Positions 42,465 through 50,574 of a DNA stretch of 64,000 nt are shown one piece after another. The stretch is from positions 59,807-123,806 of the forward strand of contig JAGAWT010000009.1 of NCBI GenBank assembly GCA_018110985.1, read 5' to 3'. The notes below the pieces were generated by a model that saw nothing but the letters and a program-made list of their open reading frames with translations, ran no database searches and was not told where the DNA came from. Both the position numbers and the translations under genes were made by a program. Position 1 is the stretch's first letter. The number at the start of each line of letters is the position of its first letter. The stretch is from Oscillospiraceae bacterium (GTDB lineage Bacteria > Bacillota > Clostridia > Oscillospirales > Ruminococcaceae).

Positions 42465-43754
42465 TCAGATCAGATCGTCATCCAGCAGAAATTCCGTCAG
42501 ACCGATATTGAGCACACCGTTCTCATCATACCACTTTTTACGGATATCCTTTCTTACTGTGACCTTGGGAAAGGAATCACCTGTAAGGGCGAAAGGACGA
42601 AGTTCCTGCTCCCTCTTTTCCTCATCCGGCAGTGCAAATGCCGACTGTATATAGACCTTTCTGCTGCCTTTTGAAGCAATGAAATCTATCTCACGGGGCA
42701 TTTTTGAATAACTGCCCCCGGGATTTTTTTCGTTTGAGAAGACTACGCCTACGTCAACGGAAAAGCCACGGATGATAAGCTCATTATATATGATATTTTC
42801 CATGATATGAGTCATTTCCTGCTGACGAAAACCGATACGGGCATTTCTCAGACCTATATCCTCACAGTAGTATTTATAGGGATACTCAAAGTATCTGCGC
42901 CCCTTTACATCATAGCGCTTGGCTTCGCTGAAAAGGAAAGCATCTTCAAGGTATGCGATATAGGAAGAGATAGTGTTCTGCGATGTGTTCTCAGATGTTT
43001 TCGAGTGGAGAGTATCCGCTATCTTCTTCGGATTCGTGAGCGAACCCGCCGATGAGCAAAGCAGGTCAAGGAGCAGGCTCAGAATATCTTCCCGCCCGAC
43101 CTTCTTTCGCTCCACTATGTCTTTGAGGTACACTTCCGAAAACAGAGAGGTCAGGTAATTTGCTTTTGCGGTATCGTCGGGGCGTGACAAGATCAAAGGC
43201 ATACCACCGTAAAAAGCGTACTCATCAAAGGCAGCTTCCCTGTCTCCGCCCACAGCAGAGTAATACTCCGCAAAACTCAGCGGGTGAACGTGTATCTCAT
43301 CACTGCGCCCCCGGAACTCGGTCAAGATATCTCTGGAAAGCATTTTTGAGTTGCTGCCCGTCACATACACATCAAGATTCGGGATCGACCGCAGGTCATT
43401 CAGTGCATCGTAGAATGTGATCTTTTTTCCCTCGGGATTGTAGGGGTTATTCACCTCGTCGGACATCTGTATCTCATCAACAAAAAGATAATACTGTTCC
43501 TGCCTGCCCTCTGTCCTGCTGCGAACATATCCGGCCAACACAAGCGGGTCACGGTATTGTATGTCTTTTGTCAGGTCAAGCTCGACGGATATTATGTTTT
43601 CGGCGGAAACTCCCTTTTCAAGAAGATAGTTCCTGAACAGCACATTCAGCAGATATGATTTTCCGCACCGGCGGATACCCGTGATGACCTTTACCTGCCC
43701 GTCCCACATAAAACCTGTTATCTGCCGCAGATATCTGTCTCGTCGGATCTCCAT
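42465..43754 (-). CDS. AAA ATPase with DUF4143-type C-terminus
   Basis: 429 residues: Walker A GIRRCGKS (about 26-33), Walker B YYLFVDEIQ, sensor VTGSNSKML, RGR-x-x-EIHVHPLSFAEY, then a C-terminal DUF4143-like region with YLEDAFLF, ENIIYNELIIRG and EIDFIASKGSRKVYIQSAF, the last resembling a decayed PD-(D/E)xK nuclease core. Such ATPases are abundant orphans in gut Clostridia, with unknown substrate. ATG at 43754 with GGGGTG upstream; the longer frame starts in repeat DNA. The gene is AT-richer than addAB and is bracketed by 65-bp repeats. Confidence 0.83.
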   Translation of the reverse strand: MEIRRDRYLRQITGFMWDGQVKVITGIRRCGKSYLLNVLFRNYLLEKGVSAENIISVELDLTKDIQYRDPLVLAGYVRSRTEGRQEQYYLFVDEIQMSDEVNNPYNPEGKKITFYDALNDLRSIPNLDVYVTGSNSKMLSRDILTEFRGRSDEIHVHPLSFAEYYSAVGGDREAAFDEYAFYGGMPLILSRPDDTAKANYLTSLFSEVYLKDIVERKKVGREDILSLLLDLLCSSAGSLTNPKKIADTLHSKTSENTSQNTISSYIAYLEDAFLFSEAKRYDVKGRRYFEYPYKYYCEDIGLRNARIGFRQQEMTHIMENIIYNELIIRGFSVDVGVVFSNEKNPGGSYSKMPREIDFIASKGSRKVYIQSAFALPDEEKREQELRPFALTGDSFPKVTVRKDIRKKWYDENGVLNIGLTEFLLDDDLI

Positions 43755-43764
43755 CTTATCACCC

Positions 43765-43803
43765 CATTGAAAACTTTGGCGAGTTTTGGCATTACTTTTC
43801 ATC
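43765..43803. repeat. 65-bp dispersed repeat, partial copy B
   Basis: CATTGAAAACTTTGGCGAGT to ATTACTTTTC; the hairpin half is missing. It lies ten bases upstream of the ATPase start codon. Confidence 0.65.
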
Positions 43804-43886
43804 ATTCAAAGCAGAGGGGAACACAAGCCTGCCTGTACTGATTATACCACATCATGCGCAGAACAGTCAATAGATAAACAAAATTT

Positions 43887-43951
43887 CATTGAAAACTTCG
43901 GCGAGTTTTGGCGTTACTTTTCAACGAAGATCCCCCTCACATGAGGGGGAT
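43887..43951. repeat. 65-bp dispersed repeat, copy C, also the ABC exporter terminator
   Basis: Almost identical to copy A, with a perfect GATCCCCCTC/GAGGGGGATC hairpin eight bases after the ABC exporter stop on the minus strand. Confidence 0.75.
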
Positions 43952-43958
43952 CGCTTTA

Positions 43959-45674
43959 TCATCTCGTCTCCAACTGGGAACCTGCTATCTCCTCATACAC
44001 GGGACAGCTTTCAAGCAGATGCTCATGAGTGCCGCTGCCCACCAGCAGACCGTCGTCAAAGACCAGTATGCGGTCACAGTCCTTCACAGACGATATCCTC
44101 TGTGAAACGATGAACACCAGCGGGGAGAAGTCCAGTGCGGCTATCTCTTCCCGCAGAGCCTTGTCAGTAGCGGCATCAAGTGCGGATGACGAATCGTCCA
44201 GAATGAGTATGGGTGGCTTTCCGATTACCGCTCTTGCTATGCAGAGCCTTTGGCGCTGCCCGCCCGACAGGTTCTTTCCTCCCTGCTCTATAAGGGCATC
44301 AAGACCGCCCTTTGCCTCGACGGTGTCGGCGGCACGGGCTATGCGCACGGCTTCATTCATCTCATCCTCTGTGGCATCAGGCTTTCCCCACCGCAGGTTC
44401 TCGGCTATGCTCCCCCTGAACAGCACCGCCTTCTGGGGAGTGATCCCAATGAGCCGTCTGAGATATGCGGTGTCGTATTCCCCTGCACTGCGCCCGAATA
44501 TCTTTATGCTGCCGCTGTCCGGGTCGTACAGACGGGGTATGAGGTTCACCATGGTGCTCTTTCCGGAGCCTGTGGCACCTATGACACCTATGCGCTCACC
44601 CTTTTTTGCGGCAAAGGATATGTTTTCCACCGAAGCACCGCCCGTACCGGGATAGGAAAAGGTCACATCATCAAATTCCACCGCATATTCGCTGTTCTCG
44701 TCGTGCTCCTTTGCGGTGCCGTTTTTAAGGGTGTTTTCGGTGTCAAGGACGGATGCCACCCTGTTTGCGCAGGCAAGCCCCTTTGTGATGGTGATGGTGA
44801 GGGATGCCAGCTTTACCAGCTCCACCAGTACCTGTGACATATAGTTGCAGAGCGCCACCACCTCGCCCTGTGATATGATGCCGCCCTCCACCTGCAGGGC
44901 TCCTCTCCATATGAGCCATATGGCGGCAAGGTTTATGAGCAGGTAGGTCACAGGCCCCATGAGAACGGAAATGCGCCCCGTAAAGAGCTGCGATCTCAGC
45001 AGGGTCTCCGCTGCGCCCTCGAAACGGGCTTTCTCCTCATCCTCCAGACCGAAGGCACGCACCACTCTCGCACCGTTCAGATTCTCCCTTGCGATGCCCG
45101 TCACCTTGTCAAGGTTGGACTGTATCTTCCTGAAAAGAGGGAGAGACACCAGCATTATGGAAAACACCACTATAAACAGCAGGATGATGACCCACAGAAA
45201 GACCATGGCGCATTTTTTGTCGATGCCGAATGCCATTATCATGGCGCCGAACACCACGAAGGGAGAGCGCAGCAGAAGGCGCAGCCCCATATTCACCGCC
45301 GTCTGCACCTGGTTTATGTCCGCAGACATCCGTGTGATGAGGGTGGAGGTGCCTATCCTGTCCATGTCAGAATGGGACAGAGTGCCGATGTGGCGCATGA
45401 GAGCGCTCCTCACATTGGCTGCAAAGCCCGAGGATGCCCGTGCCGCAAAAAGCTGGGCAATTACGGAAAAGAGAAGCCCCGTCAGTGACAGCCCCGCCAG
45501 CAGCAGGCAATTGCGCAGGATGTAGCCCCTGTCCGAAAATGCTATGCCGTTGTCGATGATATCTGCCACCACCAGGGGCACGAAAAGCTCCAGCAGAGCC
45601 TCTATCAGCTTGAAAACAGGCCCTGCCAGACTTTCTCCGGTATATTGCTTTAAGTTTTTTAAGAGCTTGAACAT
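43959..45674 (-). CDS. ABC exporter, fused membrane and ATPase domains
   Basis: 571 residues: six helices in the first 310 residues (ABC_membrane), then Walker A GATGSGKST, LSGGQRQRLCIARA, Walker B ILILDDSSSALD and H-loop IVSQRISS (Gln-Arg in place of the usual His-Arg context). Many such exporters work as heterodimers encoded by adjacent genes; no second half-transporter is present, so it may be a homodimer or a widow. DSS in place of the catalytic DE suggests a degenerate site of the kind seen in one half of heterodimers. Ribosome-binding site is weak and far. Confidence 0.87.
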   Translation of the reverse strand: MFKLLKNLKQYTGESLAGPVFKLIEALLELFVPLVVADIIDNGIAFSDRGYILRNCLLLAGLSLTGLLFSVIAQLFAARASSGFAANVRSALMRHIGTLSHSDMDRIGTSTLITRMSADINQVQTAVNMGLRLLLRSPFVVFGAMIMAFGIDKKCAMVFLWVIILLFIVVFSIMLVSLPLFRKIQSNLDKVTGIARENLNGARVVRAFGLEDEEKARFEGAAETLLRSQLFTGRISVLMGPVTYLLINLAAIWLIWRGALQVEGGIISQGEVVALCNYMSQVLVELVKLASLTITITKGLACANRVASVLDTENTLKNGTAKEHDENSEYAVEFDDVTFSYPGTGGASVENISFAAKKGERIGVIGATGSGKSTMVNLIPRLYDPDSGSIKIFGRSAGEYDTAYLRRLIGITPQKAVLFRGSIAENLRWGKPDATEDEMNEAVRIARAADTVEAKGGLDALIEQGGKNLSGGQRQRLCIARAVIGKPPILILDDSSSALDAATDKALREEIAALDFSPLVFIVSQRISSVKDCDRILVFDDGLLVGSGTHEHLLESCPVYEEIAGSQLETR

Positions 45675-45743
45675 AGGTAAATAAATATTCTCCCTTGCGG
45701 TGTCACGCTGTTATCCCGTCATATGACCGAAAGCCGGTCACGA

Positions 45744-46307
45744 TCAGCCGACTGCCGGCTCGGGGTATCTGTTTTTCAGGGCAAATCCCACGGTGCCGTC
45801 CACCAGCAGCCTTGCAGCCGATGATACTATGGCGTTCATCATCATACTCGGCGGTGCAGGGTACAAAAAGCTCATGCCCACATCAAGCACGAACATTATC
45901 CAGAAAAGGATCCATGAGTTTCTCTTTCCCAGACCTTCCAGAAATGCCAGCAGCACCAGAATGGTAATTTTAAGCAGCGTAAGCGGTACCATGAGCACGA
46001 AGCCGCCGTTGAGGATGTTGGCGATGCCTGCCACCGTGCAGCCAGCCACCATGAGCAGCATGAAAAGCCGGTAGAGCAGGTCTGCATCCCCCGAACTGCT
46101 TTTTACAAGGTAGACCACACCCATCATGAGGGCGGTGATGTTTATTATCTGCACCCATGCAATGAGCCGCAGGAAAGTTGCGATACCCACCTCTACCTGC
46201 CCCGCCACACGAAAATATATGACGGCACTTGCCACACTCATGACAGAGCATACGCTCAGAAGTATGATATGACATATAACAAGGGGGGATAGTTTATTCT
46301 TGTTCAT
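45744..46307 (-). CDS. Five-helix membrane protein, unknown function
   Basis: 187 residues with hydrophobic helices near 8-30, 43-65, 78-98, 104-124 and 131-152 and a short tail (KNRYPEPAVG). Not recognised. It may be co-transcribed with the ABC exporter downstream, about 70 bases away. No clear ribosome-binding site before the ATG. Confidence 0.6.
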   Translation of the reverse strand: MNKNKLSPLVICHIILLSVCSVMSVASAVIYFRVAGQVEVGIATFLRLIAWVQIINITALMMGVVYLVKSSSGDADLLYRLFMLLMVAGCTVAGIANILNGGFVLMVPLTLLKITILVLLAFLEGLGKRNSWILFWIMFVLDVGMSFLYPAPPSMMMNAIVSSAARLLVDGTVGFALKNRYPEPAVG

Positions 46308-46356
46308 AATTTATTTATATATGTCCTGTTGATGATGAAAGCAGAATAAGACGGCG

Positions 46357-46573
46357 TCAAAGAGAAATATCCCGCACTCTGTCCTCTTTTTTTACAAGTT
46401 CCGGATCTGCATATCTGGAATGAATGCCTCTGAGCTTGTTCATCCTGCCTGTTTTTCAGTATACTCTCCCGTATATCCGTAACAGTAATGATAACACGCT
46501 GACCCGGCTTAGCATCCGGATGATCGGGAGGTCTTATTACCGTACCGTCAAAATATCCGTGTAAAGCCGGCAT
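46357..46573 (-). pseudogene. Frameshifted AF2212-type antitoxin remnant
   Basis: The first frame gives MPALHGYFDGTVIRPPDHPD and KPGQRVIITVTD, the N-terminus of AbrB-like AF2212/DUF2281-type antitoxins. After about 40 codons the match moves to the next frame, MNKLRGIHSRYADPELVKKE then DRVRDISL and a stop at 46359-46357, the usual C-terminus of that family. A one-base change therefore broke the gene. No PIN-domain toxin is adjacent. Confidence 0.7.
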
Positions 46574-46660
46574 ATATCAACACATCCCGCAGGACGGGGC
46601 AGGCAGAGCCTGCTTGCTTTTCCTGCTTCACGCCACTTGCTCACTCACTTTGAGAGAACT

Positions 46661-46930
46661 TTTTCTGTATGAAAAGTTACCGAGCCCGTGTGTTAAGGCT
46701 CCGATAAAAGACATCAACGAGTGGCTGTCCGCCCTGCCGACCGCTCACTTCAAAGTAACCTTTCTGTATGAAAAGTTACCGAACCCGTATGTTAAGGCTT
46801 CGATAAAAGACATCAACGAATGGCTGTCCGTCCTGCCGACCGCTCACTTCAAAGTAACTTTTCTGTTTGAAAAGTTACCGAGCCCGTATGTTAAGGCTTC
46901 GATAAAAGACATCATCTGTTGCCTGTCGGC
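46661..46930. repeat. Tandem array of a 99-bp composite repeat
   Basis: Units begin at about 46665, 46764 and 46863, each TCTGTATGAAAAGTTACCGA followed by the core, GACATCAACGA, a CTGCCGAC half-palindrome and CACTTCAAAGTAAC. The third is partial and ends at the folT stop. Because 99 is a multiple of three an open frame runs through; it is not a gene. Confidence 0.85.
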
Positions 46931-47580
46931 GCTGCCGACCCTGCGGACCGGGTGTAAGCAAGGAGAACGGCAGGGAGAAGAGTGAGGATGAGAGGAAGGT
47001 CTGCCACCAGCTCCAGCAGGTTCTTCACTACTCTGCCGGCTATGATGGCGGAAACAGACTGGGCGGGTATGAACCCGTAGTGGATATTGGCGGCGGTATT
47101 TATCATCATGTTGATGATGAGAACATCAATGAGCCTTGCAGCCACTATGCGCACCGCCATCTGAGGGACGTCCATACCGAAGAGCCGCAGCTTCCTTGAA
47201 GAGTCGAAGATATTGCCCCAGCGCCTGTAAAGAACGAGCCCGTAGAGAAGCCCCTGCAGCGCTCCGATAAGAGTGTAGAGCATCAGGAAGGGTCCGTCCG
47301 GGTGGACAAGGTGTCCGAGTATATCACACATCCCGCCGCAGATAAGACCCACAGAGGGTCCGAAAAGCATACCGATCGCCGCAATGGCGATAAAGGCGAA
47401 ATTCACTCTGCCCACAGGCGTTTCGATCATAAGTGACTCTATCACCGTGTAAAGACCGATGAGCATGGCGCATATGATAAGGTTCCTGAGCCTTTCGCTC
47501 CTTGTAACGGGGCTGCTGCCCTCCGGCACGGGAAAGATCTCTCCGAAGGAGAGGGAAAACAAACGAAAAAAGCTTTTCAT
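46912..47580 (-). CDS. folT: ECF transporter S component, folate-type (FolT-like)
   Basis: 222 residues with about six helices and the FolT pattern (FAFIAIAAIGMLFGPSVG, GGMCDILGHLVHPDGPF). It binds the vitamin and works with a shared EcfAA'T module encoded elsewhere. No tetrahydrofolate riboswitch was recognised upstream. The last dozen or so codons (RSAGSAAPTGNR) are written in composite-repeat DNA, including a GTCGGCAGCGCCGAC palindrome, so the tail was probably altered by the repeat. GGAGG precedes the ATG. Confidence 0.82.
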   Translation of the reverse strand: MKSFFRLFSLSFGEIFPVPEGSSPVTRSERLRNLIICAMLIGLYTVIESLMIETPVGRVNFAFIAIAAIGMLFGPSVGLICGGMCDILGHLVHPDGPFLMLYTLIGALQGLLYGLVLYRRWGNIFDSSRKLRLFGMDVPQMAVRIVAARLIDVLIINMMINTAANIHYGFIPAQSVSAIIAGRVVKNLLELVADLPLILTLLPAVLLAYTRSAGSAAPTGNR

Positions 47581-47606
47581 AATATGCCTCCTTTTAATGT
47601 ATCTGC

Positions 47607-47635
47607 ATTATAGGGCAATGAAAAGCTTTTGTCAT
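47607..47635 (-). promoter_or_regulatory. Promoter of folT
   Basis: Minus strand ATGACA (47635-47630), 17 bases, TATAAT (47612-47607), about 25 bases before the ATG. Confidence 0.75.
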
Positions 47636-47815
47636 ATAATGCATTAAGCGGGATGCGACTTCCGAACCGCAGAGGATCATCTCTATTCGTTCCCGACACA
47701 ACTCCCCGTTGTCAGGACACTAACGCTCGGTCGTCTACTCTGTAATGCCGATCCGCAGAACGGACCATGTGGATGCAGGCACTGCCTGCCTGATGCTTGC
47801 CGGTGCTGCCGACTT

Positions 47816-47919
47816 AGCTGCTGTCGGTCATACCGACCCGGTCGCTGTCGGTCATACCGACTTGGTCGCTGTCGGTCGTACCGACTTTGGTGCCCGTCGG
47901 CGCTGCCGACCGTGCTGAC
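47816..47919. repeat. Array of four GTCGG-N5-CCGAC palindromes after pfkA
   Basis: GTCGGTCATACCGAC twice, GTCGGTCGTACCGAC and GTCGGCGCTGCCGAC, at 24-25 base period, ending about eight bases from the pfkA stop on the minus strand. Confidence 0.88.
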
Positions 47920-48885
47920 TTAGAATGTGATCTCGTCGCAGACCTTGTAGCGCTCAACATCGAAGGGCTTCTTCATGGCAAGAGCCTCCTGGATGTCCAC
48001 ATCAATGATGTGGTTGTGCTTCATGCCGACAATACGATTGTTCTCGCCCTTGTCGATGAGCTCAACAGCATAGTAGCCCATGCGGCTGGCAGCAACTCTG
48101 TCACGAACGGTGGGCATACCGCCTCTCTGAACGTGTCCGAGAACGGTGAGCCTTGTCTCGATGCCCGTGAGCCTCTGTATATCGTCGGTGATGCCCTGAG
48201 AATTGCCCACACCCTCAGCAACGACCACGATGAAATGCTCCTTCTGGGTGTTGTGAGCCTTGGTGATCTTCTCGGCGATCTGGTTGATATCATAGGGCAT
48301 TTCGGGTGTGATACAAGCGATAGCACCGGATGCGATGGCAACATTGAGAGCTATCCAGCCTGCGTGCCTGCCCATTACTTCAACAACGGAGCAGCGGTCA
48401 TGGGACTGGGATGTGTCCCTGAGCTTGTCTATCATCTCAAGGGCAGTGTTCATGGCAGTGTCGTAGCCGATGGTGTATTCGGTGCACTGGATGTCGTTGT
48501 CGATGGTGCCGGGTATACCTATGCAGCGAATGTCACCTATGCGGGAAAGGTCTGCCGCACCTCTGAAGGAACCGTCGCCGCCGATGACCACAAGACCCTC
48601 TATGCCAAGGGACTTGCACTTTTCCGCAGCCTGTCTGATATAGGGCTCCTGCTTGAATTCGTTGCAGCGGGCGGTATAAAGGATGGTGCCGCCTCTCTGG
48701 ATAATGTCGGAAACATCTCTCTGGTCAAGCTCGATGCACTCGCCGTTCAGAAGGCCGTTGTAGCCTCTCTGTATACCGATGACCCTGTACCCCCTGCGTA
48801 TAGCCGCTCTTGTAACTGCCCTGACAGCGGCATTCATGCCGGGGGCATCTCCTCCGGAAGTGAGTACTCCGATAGCCTTTTGCAT
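47920..48885 (-). CDS. pfkA: ATP-dependent 6-phosphofructokinase
   Basis: 321 residues, classical bacterial PfkA length. TSGGDAPGMNA, IGGDGSFRGA (Gly at the position equivalent to 104), PGTIDNDI (Gly at 124), EVMGRHAGWIA and VLGHVQRGG are all in the ATP-specific form. It commits sugar to glycolysis. GGAGGA precedes the ATG at 48885; own promoter. Together with the enzyme at 34274 the window encodes two different phosphofructokinases. Confidence 0.95.
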   Translation of the reverse strand: MQKAIGVLTSGGDAPGMNAAVRAVTRAAIRRGYRVIGIQRGYNGLLNGECIELDQRDVSDIIQRGGTILYTARCNEFKQEPYIRQAAEKCKSLGIEGLVVIGGDGSFRGAADLSRIGDIRCIGIPGTIDNDIQCTEYTIGYDTAMNTALEMIDKLRDTSQSHDRCSVVEVMGRHAGWIALNVAIASGAIACITPEMPYDINQIAEKITKAHNTQKEHFIVVVAEGVGNSQGITDDIQRLTGIETRLTVLGHVQRGGMPTVRDRVAASRMGYYAVELIDKGENNRIVGMKHNHIIDVDIQEALAMKKPFDVERYKVCDEITF

Positions 48886-48959
48886 AAAATCTTCCTCCGA
48901 TTCGGAAAGTAAATTCCTCTGATAACTTTATCTCTTTTTAAGGGCATAACCCAAATACT

Positions 48960-48987
48960 ATTTTAACATATACAGTGGATTTGTCAA
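48960..48987 (-). promoter_or_regulatory. Promoter of pfkA
   Basis: Minus strand TTGACA (48987-48982), 16 bases, TAAAAT (48965-48960). Confidence 0.7.
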
Positions 48988-49174
48988 GTAGATTTTTCCA
49001 CAACTTACGCAGTCGGAGGGGCGTTATTTTGGTAAAATACATAATTGTCCACCAAAACAGCACGAATGTATAAGACCCGGCTGCGGCAAGGCACTACCAC
49101 CGCTTATTTCAGCCATATCACCGTTCCCGCCGCAGATATCATCCCATTCTAATATGTTTTTAATCATTTTCAAA

Positions 49175-49203
49175 TGGACATCAGGCATCTTTTCGGCTAT
49201 AAT
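49175..49203 (+). promoter_or_regulatory. Promoter of the 62-aa gene
   Basis: TGGACA (49175-49180), 17 bases, TATAAT (49198-49203), about 38 bases before the ATG. Confidence 0.7.
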
Positions 49204-49240
49204 GGGTGATATGATAAACCATCCCGCAAGGAGGCATACT

Positions 49241-49429
49241 ATGAAGATCAAGAAAATACTCAAAGACGCAGTTACCGCAGTGTGCGGCGTGTTCGGCTTT
49301 ATAGCGGAATGTATAGACCCGTGCGACAACCTTGTTAAAGTGACCATGCCCTACACAAGGCAGAGCTTTTCGGAAAATGTGAGAAGCAGCGAAAACCAGC
49401 ACAAAAACGGTGAGCGTTCCCGTCAGTAG
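49241..49429 (+). CDS. Small basic protein, 62 residues, unknown function
   Basis: Begins MKIKKILKDAVTAVCGVFGF, a possible amphipathic or membrane-associated helix, followed by IAECIDPCDN and a hydrophilic, Lys/Arg/Ser-rich tail (ENQHKNGERSRQ). Three cysteines. AAGGAGG lies seven bases before the ATG and a good promoter is in place, so it is likely expressed although it resembles nothing I know. Its 3' end overlaps the convergent methyltransferase gene by seven bases. Confidence 0.65.
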   Translation: MKIKKILKDAVTAVCGVFGFIAECIDPCDNLVKVTMPYTRQSFSENVRSSENQHKNGERSRQ

Positions 49430-50523
49430 GAATATAGACTGCACTTTATCATGCCGTTGTACAGCTTGCGCTTGCGGAAGGCCTTTTTCCCGAAAATTTC
49501 CTCGAATTTTTCGTGAGGTGATATGAGAGACAGAGGGTGCTCCTTGTCCGCCTTGAAGACCTTTCCGCAAAGGGCATAGATCTCCTCCGCCTGCTTCACC
49601 TCCAGCATCCTTTCGCCGTATGGCGGGTTGGTGATGACCGTCTCCCCGTCCCTGTTTACAAATTTGTTCAAAGGAGCACGTTCGGCGATGATACAGTCTG
49701 CCACCCCCGCAAGGCGGGCATTTTCAAGGGTCAGGCGGATGCAGTCGGGGTCTATGTCATATCCCCTTGCTTCAAAGCCGCTGTCACGGATGATAAGCTC
49801 CCGTGCCCTCATGCGCTCCGCCTTCCACACGCCCTCATCAATACTTTTCCAGCCCTGTGCCGCAAAGCCCCGCCTGAGCCCCGGGGCTATATTTTTTGCC
49901 TTGTATGCCGCTTCGATGAGAAGTGTGCCGCTCCCGCACATAGGGTCCGCAATATGGCTCTCACGGCGCACTCCCGCCAGATCGGCGATCCCCGCCGCAA
50001 GACATTCGCTTATGGGCGCAGCGTTGGAGTTCTTTCTGTAACCCCGCTTGTGGAGCGAATCTCCCGTAGTGTCAAGGTAGATGCTGACCTCATCCTTCAT
50101 GATGTTGAAGCCGATACGGCACAGCGCCCCCGTCTCCTCAAAGGAGTTGACACCGAAGACCTTTCCAAGGCGCACCACAGCCGCCTTTTTGATGATGGAC
50201 TGACAGGCGGGCACGGAGTGCAGAGCGGAATTTATGCTGTGACCCGTCACGGGGAAACGATCCTTTACTGTGATGAAGTTTTCCAGCGGCAGAGCCTTCA
50301 CCCCCTCAAAAAGCTCATCAAAGGTGACAGCCCTGAAGCGCCCCATAAGTATCTGCACACGCTGAGCCGTAGCAAGGCAGATATTTGCACGGGCAAGCAT
50401 ATCCTCTCCCCCGGAAAACTCCACACGGCCGTCCATGGCGGTGATATCCTCCGCTCCTATGCGGGAGAGCTCAAATTTAAGTGTCCTTTCGGTGCCGAAA
50501 TGGCAGGGACAGCTGAGTATCAT
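49423..50523 (-). CDS. THUMP-domain RNA methyltransferase (YpsC/RlmL-like)
   Basis: 366 residues: N-terminal ferredoxin-like and THUMP region (to about 160), then a Rossmann methyltransferase with ADPMCGSGTLLIEAA and the catalytic NPPYGER, which marks guanine-N2 modification. Family members make m2G in 23S rRNA. GAGGAA precedes the ATG. Convergent with the 62-aa gene. Confidence 0.88.
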   Translation of the reverse strand: MILSCPCHFGTERTLKFELSRIGAEDITAMDGRVEFSGGEDMLARANICLATAQRVQILMGRFRAVTFDELFEGVKALPLENFITVKDRFPVTGHSINSALHSVPACQSIIKKAAVVRLGKVFGVNSFEETGALCRIGFNIMKDEVSIYLDTTGDSLHKRGYRKNSNAAPISECLAAGIADLAGVRRESHIADPMCGSGTLLIEAAYKAKNIAPGLRRGFAAQGWKSIDEGVWKAERMRARELIIRDSGFEARGYDIDPDCIRLTLENARLAGVADCIIAERAPLNKFVNRDGETVITNPPYGERMLEVKQAEEIYALCGKVFKADKEHPLSLISPHEKFEEIFGKKAFRKRKLYNGMIKCSLYSY

Positions 50524-50574
50524 GTTATTTCCTCATTTCTTGTTTAGTGTGGGATGACCCGGTGCGGCTGTATC

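Noticed and set aside
46614..46985. Plus-strand open frame of about 120 codons
   Set aside because: It is created by a 99-bp tandem repeat of non-coding composite elements, has no ribosome-binding site, and runs into the convergent folT gene.
47581..47660. Tetrahydrofolate riboswitch before folT
   Set aside because: The leader after the promoter is only about 25 bases long and lacks the conserved pairing and core bases of that riboswitch.
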